A stretch of 64,000 bases of DNA. It comes from Ptychodera flava. Taxonomy: Eukaryota > Hemichordata > Enteropneusta > Ptychoderidae. The stretch is from contig NC_091935.1 of assembly GCF_041260155.1 (NCBI RefSeq), forward strand, positions 5,509,501 through 5,573,500, read 5' to 3'. The stretch's first letter is position 1. The number at the start of each line of letters is the position of its first letter. A program made the position numbers and the translations under genes. The notes beneath the pieces are model-generated. The model was not told the origin of the DNA. It saw only the letters and a list, made by a program, of their open reading frames with translations, and did no database searches. Shown piece after piece: positions 45,492-64,000 of the stretch.

Positions 45492-46577
45492 CTGATGAGA
45501 AAGGACAGCGACAGATAAAAGCAAAAGTTTATTGTGTGATTATGCATTACAATGGAACATATACTGGATCTATGAAAGTTATAAGGTACAGTATATTATT
45601 GAAACTTCAGACACAGTTTAAAAAATAGTGCGAAATTTATGCGGAAAATATTAGTATGGATACATATGCTTGTGTGATATCTGCTTCGAAGTGAACATGA
45701 TCAATCATAAAATAAATTTTGCAATAATAACAGGTATATTACAACGCGAATGTACATGATATGCAGTTACATGAAAAATCAGGTTTGTTTCATGAATGAA
45801 GACTCGTATGCAATAGTTGATTAAGGGCCATATAATAATTAGCAGAGAAATTGATATTACAAAAATCAAGATATTCATTGCCGTTTATGTTCTATGATAT
45901 CTTTATTCTCGTAGACTGAAGCCCTTCGATACTTCAATATAGCGGGCCTACACTATCTCAAATTGCAGAGACAAATATTATTTAAGGGCACCATCACGAC
46001 CGCCTTTGCGACAAAATATATATTGATAGATACATTTTCATAAGCAACGATGATGATGAACACCTTTTACATGATGGATCCCAATAAGAGAAACATAGAA
46101 TGAAATGTAAATGATTTTTAAACAAGTTCTTTGAGAATGAATGTGGACTATATAGGTTTGACAAACTGTCACTCTCTATTAGATGTGTATGATCGATAAA
46201 AACTGCAAACTCCCTTGCGATAAAATTAAAAACAAAACAAAACATTAGTGTTGAAGGTGTTACATTAGCTCCTCAAAGTTGATACTGAAAACATATTCTT
46301 TCTATCAACCCTATACATGATCATGTTATCTGTACAAAACTGGAAATTCCGTGTGTGACTCATTACAACACACCTTCTGAACACTTTCGGTTCAATAGAT
46401 CTCTCGAATTGGCTGGTGTATCGATAGGATCTTACATTTTACCATTCAATTGTACTTATATTAGTGAAACTCACTGCCTCCAATCCTATCCATTCAGGTA
46501 AAAAGTTCACGAAGAAATTCTTAAAGGGGCCAAGGATTTTCGATATCTGTTACAAACTCTGTATTAGTAACAAGTAC

Positions 46578-46859
46578 CTGCCCGAGATGTGAAAGTGACA
46601 GCCGCCAGCCATTTACCGCAGTAATGGAACAGAAAGTCGTGAGGGGGCGCTGTACTCTTCCCTCTCAGCAGAGGCATCAAGTCTCGCCCATCAATAACTC
46701 TATCACTTGACAAATCCACTCCAGCCAGCGATGCAATCGTTGGAAAGGCATCCATTGTGCTTGTTGGAACTGATATCCCAATGCCTCTTGGAAGCATCCG
46801 TGGATAGCGTACAACTGTAGGGACGCGTATACCTCCCTCCCAATTCTGGCCTTTACCTC
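46578..46859 (-). pseudogene. Sulf-D exon 4
   Basis: 282 nt with [40 protein letters not shown] and FHYCGKW. Acceptor ttttag, donor GTACTT. Open. Confidence 0.93.
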
Positions 46860-47059
46860 CTAAAATGACATCAAAGCACATAGCTGTTATGTACAAACTA
46901 CAAGTAAGTAATCAAACAAAAACCTTCCTATTTCCCTGTTAAGTGTCGCCTCTCTTAAATGCAATGTTGTTTTACTTCGCTGTACTCAATATTTGCAGTG
47001 TATATGATGCTGCAAAATAGAACCACTATAAGATAGATACCTGTCTCTTTTATGGATTC

Positions 47060-47408
47060 AGCTAGTACGCGTCTCGTTGAAAGACTTAAACTTCAGCTCA
47101 AACTTCCCTTAAGAAAACTTTAAACCATTCCCTTTTGCAATCAAGAATTAAAAGCAGGGACACAGCTAAATTTGGTATTTTAGAAACAAATTACTAACTA
47201 TACCGACACTTCAAATTCAAAATGGCCGCCATGCCTATGTGAACTATATGGGGAAAATCAAATCTCAGCTTTTCACAAAAATAAGCGAGTGGATACGTTA
47301 CTTACTCCATGGGCTTCAAAATCAACCCCACAGTTAGTAGACCAAATAAAAGCATTGTCAAATTTTGAGAGTCTGAATATCTGTTCGCTAGGTGCGTTTT
47401 CCTCATTA
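47060..47408 (-). mobile_element. Copy of the ~358-bp TTAA MITE (minus) in Sulf-D intron 3
   Basis: Its minus-strand order matches the 6.7-kb copy: a GCACCTAGCGAACAG-like start near 47,400, a GATTTTCCCC...ATAG segment, 'ggcggccattttgaattt', and an end near CGAGACGCGTACTAGC at 47,062. TTAA duplications are not preserved. Confidence 0.65.
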
Positions 47409-48139
47409 TCCATCTTGTATAAATGAAGGCCGATAAATCTTTTCGCCCGGGTCATGTATTCTTTTGTGGTGGTTATGCGCAAAAAATAAAGGCATACACG
47501 AAATAAAATACAAAATTACATCATCGCGTCATCTTTACCCACGGTGAAGGACAAGGCACGCATTTAATGTAAGCATATGCAAATTTACGGCATTATCGGA
47601 TCAGTAGAACTTAAGAGCAGAAATCAACGAAAAAATAATGAAATGAAGGCAAAATTTGTCTTTTGATTTACGTCTGAGGTTTTATCACATCACATCAAAG
47701 ATTTAGGCCAAAGTAATTAAATTCTTTGTTTTGCGTCCACTCTAAATGGGAAAAGGTACGCGTCTAAGCGGCTGAAAAAAACACACAAGAAAATTAACAC
47801 AATGTAATTTGATTGCAGCAAATAAAAAATTGTAACTTAATTTTAGTTCAGGAAAGCTAAGCGGTCATGTCCTAAAATTTCCTATTCAAATACACTGTGT
47901 GTTTTTCATGAAAACCTTAAAAACGTAAGCGGGTGGGGACGCAAAACAAAGAATTTAATTACTTTGGCCTTATTGTAAAATGAAACACTGAACAGAACCT
48001 TCAACGTCTAAGCATAAATATCCGTGATCTTTCCCGAAAAGAAAACTTTTAAGAAGTGATATAGCCACAGTCAGACCGATGTAAAAAGCGCTGAACGAAA
48101 AATGTGGCTGCCGTGGATTAATTTGAAAGTTTCTGATAC

Positions 48140-48850
48140 CTTTGTAGATTCCGTTCCATCCCCCTTCCACCTCACCAACACGAGGAGGGAGAACAGAAAC
48201 TTCTTTTAAAGCACCACCGTTATCTGAAGTAAAATAGATAAAAGTGTTCTCTTCCAAGCCAAGTTCACTCAGTTTTGACAAAACTTTGCCGACCATCCAG
48301 TCCATTTCTTTAACGGTGTCTCCATATTTCCCGTGCTTACTAGACCCAGTGAAGTTTTTCATGTTAAACAAAGGGGTGTGCGTTTGTAGAAAGGAAAAAT
48401 AGAGCAAGAAGGGTCCTTGAGATGTGGTTCGTTCGATGAAAGAATTCGCCTGGTTTACCATCCTTGTCGATATTGTATCCAAGACTAATGGCTGTTCGAT
48501 GACGTCAAGGTTCTTCACAAGCACGCACATGAATCGACTGAACAAAAGTGTATTACTGGCAAAGTTCCAACCAAACCACAACAGTATGTGGAATCCGATA
48601 ATAATAAATCCTCTCCTACCCAATACACCCAGGAGATGTAGAACAGCAACGACGACTGCATAAGCCATGGACCAGAGACAGCATTGAATGATGTTCTGCT
48701 TTCGGCTCGGCCTTGGTACATATCTTCCATCTGGCCCGCAATCATCGATAAGAGTTAAGGGCATGCCATAAAAATAATCGAATCCTTGGTTTACTGGGTA
48801 AAAGTAGTGATCGCTTGACGAGTCCAAGTTAGTTCCAAGATGCCATTTCC
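48140..48850 (-). pseudogene. Sulf-D exon 3
   Basis: 711 nt, open. It has [15 protein letters not shown], a more diverged membrane hairpin (helices around AYAVVVAVLHLLGVL and FIIIGFHILLWFGW), DVIEQP, HTPLF, and SDNGG (Asp 48,224-48,222, Asn 48,221-48,219). Retained hydrophobicity and length suggest past selection on the hairpin. Confidence 0.94.
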
Positions 48851-49553
48851 CTACAAATTGTAATAAGAGGGTAAAATTCAGTTTCGCTGATTCAAATATG
48901 CTTGCGTGCATATCAAAAGCCGGCCCTTATTTGTCGATTTCATTATAAATGTCTCTGTCCAAAGATTGTTTCAATGTCCTGCTCTTGCCGTAGAATGAAG
49001 TTATTTTTTCCAGGTTTTTCTAGGTTCTGTCGATTTCTTGCCACTCAGATTTTTGTAACACCGGATCAATATATTTGACGTCGTCTGAAGAATAACCAGC
49101 AATCCTTGAAACAGAGGGCGACCAAAGCGATTGTTTCTAAAGACTGTCAAAGATAATCCGCAAACAAACGTGAACGAAATGTAGCTGTAATCTTGCGCGA
49201 TAACCAAGTTTTATGCAAAGGAAAGTCCATCTTGCATTCCAAGAATCCGCATCATTTACATCCCATCTCGTCGTTTTAAAGTACAGATTTTAAAAAAACA
49301 ACAGAGCGAAATGCTATCCGATGATGATTGAACAGAAATAGCTTTTAAAATTTTATATTGCAGTCATTTTACTGGTGTGTGCTTTCTACTGAGTATTACT
49401 GTGTGCCGCCCGGATTTTAATGCATGTATTTTTGTAATTAATGTGTATGCTTGTCACTGCCGCAATGCCATGTTAGTTTTTTTATATTTTATTGTTAAAG
49501 GGTAACCAACATGGTCATCAATCACGCACTTTTTGCAATACGCAGTTATTCAC

Positions 49554-49685
49554 CTATGATGGCAGTAGAATATCCAGCAGCTTTAACCAACTCTGCTAAG
49601 GTAGTTTCATTCAGAGGCCGGCCAGCTTTGCAGTCTGTGCGAGTTATCATAGTTATTACTCCTGGCTCCCACGCAGACAGCATAC
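49554..49685 (-). pseudogene. Sulf-D exon 2
   Basis: 132 nt from acceptor tactgaag to donor GTGAAT, encoding GMLSAWEPGVITMITRTD through LAELVKAAGYSTAII. Open. Confidence 0.92.
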
Positions 49686-52600
49686 CTTCAGTAAAAAGAA
49701 AGGTACGGTAAGGTACGAAACAGAAAAGTTTCATTAGCTTATTTTTTGCTTTGTTCGATAAAATGCTTTGAAATCAAATACATTGAGTAAAAATGCTTAC
49801 CTAAGCGTGATAACAGGACGTTTTTCATTATCTCTACGAACGCTAAACTTAAATTATAAAAAAACTTAATAATGAGTGAGTTGGAACTCAAATATGGCTG
49901 TCGCATATATAATTGCCAAAATCTATGACCAAAGATTGAAATAGTAACATTTTATAAAAAACAATACAGCTTTGAAAGGAAATCGAAATACAAGAATGGC
50001 ATTTTTTGTTCAAAAATTCAAAAAGGCACAATTAAATTAGATTTAATAATAGGGGACAGGAAAATGGGTTCAGCGACCAAACTGTATGCCCGTTTTTGGA
50101 GGATCATATTCTTCGAAGCTACTTTTAGTGGAGAATCACAGGGAAAGAAGTTAAGCAAATTATGAGGGAAACATCATTACTGATGGAACTCCGTGTGTTG
50201 GGTATGTGAGTTTGTGTTACAGAGATAACAGTAAATTCTGTACAAAGTTACCTTTCATCCTTATTGCAGATACTTTCAGTTCGTTCAAAACTATGTTTTT
50301 CTGGATTTAAATATGGCATGCCACACAGGTCAAATATTCAAGTAATATCACGTCTGCACCTGCTTATGGTGTGTACGTTTCTCTAATTCTCAGATATTGT
50401 AGAGCTTGTGATTTCTAAGTTTATTTTCAAATGAGACACAGCTCATTTGCATCAAACGACACTCAAATGATTAGCGACAGCATTCCCAACTTTGACTTAC
50501 TAAAGTGATTTATATACTGTATCACGTCATACAATTAAGACAATTTTGGGACCAATCCTGACGGGTGTAGTATTCTAGTAGGGTACGCGTATACCCATTC
50601 CGGAACCTGATACCACCACTAACTATCAATGGTTCAGGATTGACTTACTTAACTTTGTGAATTACAAACGTCCCTTATGGACCTTGAAAGAAAATGATTA
50701 TTGTTCAAGTTTAATGTCGTTATATACATAACCGCCGAAGATAAGGTAAAACGTATGTTTAGCATTTTGACAATAGAAATACGTCCGAGTTTAATTACAT
50801 ATGGGAAATAATTAGGTAAGCTCCTGTTGCTCTATGTAATTCTTCTCATATGAGTAAATTTCATTAATACAAGGGTACAGATACATTATGTTTTATCAGT
50901 TTGAAACTGCAGATCCTGCAAGAGACAGGTACGGTTTCATAAGATTTTTGTTACTTCATAGGTCTTGACATTCATTTCTTTTTAGCTGTTGTAAGTGTCA
51001 AGAGTATTTAATTTATTCTATCCAAGTAACTTGGACGTAAAAAGACACTTCGTTGTAGATTTATTCATTTCTACAAGGTACAGTGTCAACATAGAAGGAT
51101 TAATTAAACTTATTCTTGAACTCTTTGAAATCTGATGAAACCCATTGTTATGGACGGTTACAGAGACCTATATCTAGCTTGTTTCCGGATTTGGAAAAAA
51201 TAGGATTACATTTCCGGCGATTTCTGTCGAATCTACCTTATCATTCCATTGGATGCATGTTGCCGGCGTGCTGCAGTTAAAAATATTGTATCATTTTTGC
51301 ATCGTTGAATCATTACATGCTTTGAAGTCAGACTGTCATCGAAAACATGGTTAAAAATGGTTAAACACAACGTATTATCTGTATCGTCTGAAACCTTTGG
51401 GAATATGGTTTAGGTTTGTATGTCAAGGAAGGAGAAAAAATGCTTGAAGAAATCATAGCTAGGATCAATGAATAAATTCGAGTTAAAACACGCACATCAA
51501 CATTACTTCCGACCATTACACCAGCTTCGACTCCTGGTACAACCACTCTTTCTTAAGGAGCCTTTAATACGACTAGGACGTTTTTAAATGATCTTGACAT
51601 TCTCCAGGGACTAAATTTGAAATTGTAACAATTATCGTGAATTTTACTTCGTGAGAAACTGCAAAAAACTGCTCAAAACTGGCTTTAGATACATTGCATT
51701 TCATTTGTACCATAGTGTGACATAGTGTCATGTCATTATTGTTCATACTATTCATGAGCAGCAGGAGCTTACCTAACCAGTATGCCCGGGTTCTATTTGT
51801 TGATTTTTCATCTGCATTTATCCTAAGATTGTCGGTTGGGTTTTGGATTTCTTAACTGGGAGATCACAACATGTTCGAGTGAACGGCACTTTTTCTGATG
51901 TATGTATCTCATCTACTGGCTCACCGCAAGGTTGTGTACTGTCACCACTTCTGTATATTCTATATACCGATGATTGCAGAAGTCACCATGATGATAGATT
52001 TATAATTAAGTTCGCAGATGACTCTGCCATAATCAGTCTACTCCAAAATCATGAAAGAAATCATGGGCCAGTGGTTGATGACTTTGTAGAGTGTAGTAAA
52101 AGTTCTTTTCTCGAACTTAACATTGGTAAGACCAAAGATTTGTGTATAGATTTTAGGAAAGACGCACCATTAGCTGATGTAACAATTATTAATGGTAAAG
52201 AAGTGGAAATTGTTGAGAAATACAACTATCTGGGTTCTATTTTGGATAATAAGCTGCGATGGGAGGATAACATTATATCATTTTATTTAAATGCCAGCAG
52301 CGTCTGTTCTTCTTGAGGAAATTGAAATTCTTCAAAGTTGACAGAAGAATGCTTGTGCTTTTTTACATTTTCACTCATTTGCTGGTTTGGAAACCTCACT
52401 GTACAGTGCAAGAACAAACTTGGTAGAATAGTAAACATCTGTAGTAAAATAATTGGAGTACAACAAACTAATCTCAGTACATTGTATAAAAAACAAGTTT
52501 TACACAAAGCCAATTCTATAGTCAGGAATCATCACCACCCACTTTACAAGGAATTCAATATTTTACCATCTCGCCGGCGTTATAGGGTTCCAATAACTAG

Positions 52601-53723
52601 AACAAATAGATCAAAACATTCGTTCATTCCCACTGCAATTTCTGTACTGAATCAAAACAGAAACGACTAGTCATCTCTGCTTTTATATAATGTGTTTTAA
52701 CGTCACTGACCCTTTTTAAATATTTTATACATGTCTTATCTGTGTAACTTTTTGACTTGTCCGCTGTCGTACAAAGAATTGCCCATGTTTTGGGATAATA
52801 AGGAGCTATTGTATTGTATTGCATTGTATTGTATGAGGGTATGTATCTCTGCCTTGGCCCGCGTGTATATTGGTCAGTCTCCAGCTCACCTCTAGCTATT
52901 GTACGACGTAAATTTTGAAATGTCCCTGCCATACAAACAGCCATTTCCGATGATGTTTTGTTGTAACACTATGTATCCATCATTCACTCACAGCAGTTAC
53001 AGTAGAATAGTGTCGGCTTGAGTAAAAAGGCAGCCCGCCATAAAAAGGTATGCATGAAATCTCACGGTCCTTCAATAACGCTTGCGCAAATAATGGCAAC
53101 CCTGATGAATCAGAATATCCCTTGGCAGTATTCCACCTCGACCTGAATACCATGTAAGGTCGGGGTATTTTAACTTTGTAAATGGTAGCTTGACTTTTTC
53201 ACTAACCTCATAAAGTATGTACCGATTATGTGTCTGCCCGTTTGTTACTTTGGACTCTTGTGCATTCAACCGCAAAACGGCATTCGATGCTACAATGCAT
53301 CAGTTGGGGGGGGGGGGCAGAAGAGCACATTATTTATCACATCTTTCATTTTCAGCGCACCGTATGGTCAAAACATTTTCAAAAACATCTCTATTCATTG
53401 CATTTCATTTTATTAATGCCCCTATTTGATTTAATATTTTACTCACACTTTTGCTGTTGTTTTACATGTACCTACTGCTTCAATTTGAACCTTTAAGTAG
53501 CATTATTCATCTGTTGTGCTTATGTTATATAGTCTCATCCTTACACCTTAATACTCAATTCAGCTTGTCCACATAGCCTGCACTGGAGACCGTGTGTCCA
53601 TTGTTTTTCTTTACAGCGATGTGCGGGCTTATGACTTGTCATTAAAAGTATCTGTTGTACATATACTGGTTCCTGCAGTGACCCCAATATTGAATGTTTC
53701 TAGAACTGCTCTTATTCAACTTT
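49686..53723. other. Sulf-D intron 1 region, site of the missing exon-1 half
   Basis: It holds the truncated LINE at 51,765-52,836 and a poly-G run near 53,307. I scanned for the conserved CTPSR/RYPIRSG sequence on the minus strand and did not see it. The remainder has no recognisable feature. Confidence 0.5.
51765..52836 (+). mobile_element. 5'-truncated Rex1/CR1-like LINE fragment
   Basis: It starts within the RT palm (VLFVDFSSAF) and, after an internal deletion, continues WVLDFLTGRSQHVRVNG, SPQGCVLSPLLY, FADDSA, LELNIGKTKDLCIDFR and YNYLGSILDNKLRW. It then has a C-terminal part in another frame (52,338-52,670) and a TATTG-repeat tail at about 52,809-52,836. QGCVLSPLLY and the LxLNxxKTKE-type motif are characteristic of Rex1-type CR1-group elements. 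It lies opposite to Sulf-D and is unrelated to the 20-kb LINE. Confidence 0.85.
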
Positions 53724-53882
53724 AATGCTGTCGATGGCCGGTGTACGCATGGTGTCGTTTGCGAAGCAGCCAATATCTCCGATGCCAAGGTCATCCGCTA
53801 TGAATATGACAAAATTTGGCTTCATATTCAATGTTGCAAGTGCCGAAACTGTTAGCATGAAGATTTGAAGAAGAACAAGCAT
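53724..53882 (-). pseudogene. Sulf-D exon 1, truncated
   Basis: From ATG (53,882-53,880) it encodes a leader [18 protein letters not shown], then [31 protein letters not shown]. Homology to Sulf-C stops there and the next codons are KVE-stop. There is no splice donor at the break. Confidence 0.85.
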
Positions 53883-63305
<9,423 letters not shown>

Positions 63306-64000
63306 CTATATGAATAAGTAATATGTCGTTAAGGCCTAATGCTGTTTCCTGGTGCATACAGGCTCCATCCGCCCTATAAAAACATAAATATGTTGTGGCT
63401 AAATGTTTAACCAAACGGGTCACTAGTCAACTGTGAGTACTATTTTCTTTTTCCCCCTTTCAATATAGTTCAAGCTTAACGGACAAATTCGACAAAAGCG
63501 GGCGGACGGAGTATAGGATTCAATTTGTTGCGAAGTTTGACAAGAGGAAGGCAAGTCATATCACGGTGAGACGGCCAGCGAGCGGTAGGAGTCTTTTGTC
63601 ACGGGAAGATCATGCACTATGTATCGATTGGAAAATATTTCAGGTGGCGAGCCTGACAGCGGTCACTTTCAAAGCCTTTGGACGAGAGGGAATTTTTTCA
63701 AAGTAGATAGGGAAGCGTTTTACAGATAGCCTTCACATTTCCAAGTTTGATCTTGTCTGTAATACTTTAGAAAATGAGCAACATTTAAAAATATCTCAAT
63801 TTTACAAGATCTCAGACTGCCTCTGAACTTGGTCGGATTCCAAACTTCTCTTGTGCTATACCCTCTCTTTTTTCGTGCGGATTGCCAAGTGTACATCTGT
63901 AATCACCGGGGAATCTGACCGATAAAAAAGTAGCCGAAAACAAACATGTATCTTTAGCCTTGCTACTGACAATCACACACGAAGATCAGTGACCTACTTC
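63306..64000. other. Upstream of the recognised P450 exons
   Basis: I looked on the minus strand for a hydrophobic anchor and a proline-rich hinge with a splice donor and did not find them. Nothing else is recognisable. Confidence 0.4.

Larger units (their letters stand above)
45154..53882 (-). pseudogene. Sulf-D: steryl-sulfatase-like gene lacking the formylglycine segment
   Basis: Exons (plus coordinates, gene order): 53882-~53724 (partial exon 1), 49685-49554, 48850-48140, 46859-46578, 45491-45154. Exons 2-5 are open, correctly bordered and in phase 1, and this is the most diverged of the four copies. Exon 1 keeps the leader and ADDLGIGD, but homology ends abruptly after TPAIDSI, followed by KVE and a stop. 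The segment with CTPSR and RYPIRSG is missing, and I did not find it in the 4-kb intron before exon 2. Without that cysteine the family's catalytic chemistry is not possible. Either a deletion has killed the gene, the missing piece lies in sequence I failed to recognise, or the assembly is collapsed here. Confidence 0.82.

Overview
This is a eukaryotic, intron-rich, AT-leaning window. It most likely comes from a marine invertebrate deuterostome (hemichordate, echinoderm or amphioxus grade). That placement is an inference from three things: a tandem family of steryl-sulfatase-like genes, a CYP4 gene, and a CR1/L2-type LINE with a 2A-like motif of the sort described from sea urchin and amphioxus. 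No species can be named from sequence alone.

The core is a cluster of four paralogous sulfatase loci of the steryl-sulfatase/ARSD/ARSE type. The family has a signal peptide, a C-T-P-S-R formylglycine site and an inserted two-helix membrane hairpin. Each has the same five-exon plan with every intron in phase 1; exon 2 is 132 nt and exon 3 is 711 nt where undamaged. Order and state: Sulf-A (+, 2,288-8,762), nearly whole but with two frame breaks; Sulf-B (+, 15,220-26,285), split by a 4.3-kb LINE inside exon 3 and broken again in exon 4; Sulf-C (-, 28,339-36,532), open through all five exons but with ACG where its paralogues have the start ATG; Sulf-D (-, 45,154-53,882), exons 2-5 open but exon 1 cut off before the formylglycine motif. 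A and B are a tandem segmental duplication that includes flanking DNA. B and C are tail to tail. C and D are in tandem.

The right-hand 7.3 kb (56,696-63,305, minus strand) holds eight consecutive intact exons of a CYP4-family cytochrome P450 (450 residues). They run from just after the N-terminal anchor to the stop codon; the first exon lies outside what I can recognise and probably beyond the window.

Between and within the genes are: a nearly full-span LINE (19,814-24,087, minus); a 5'-truncated Rex1/CR1-like LINE (51,765-52,836, plus); many copies of a ~358-bp MITE flanked by TTAA; a second TTAA MITE at 42.1 kb; two Harbinger-like TIR elements carrying ~180-bp internal tandem repeats (36.86-39.29 and 44.03-44.69 kb); several large foldback repeats and hairpins; and microsatellites. 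I saw no CRISPR array, rRNA, convincing tRNA, LTR element or Polinton.

Functionally, only Sulf-C and the P450 look likely to make a full-length product as the sequence stands. Both belong to families that act on lipophilic substrates at the ER membrane, but a shared pathway is only conjecture. Exon borders were placed by hand from paralogue comparison and GT/AG signals.
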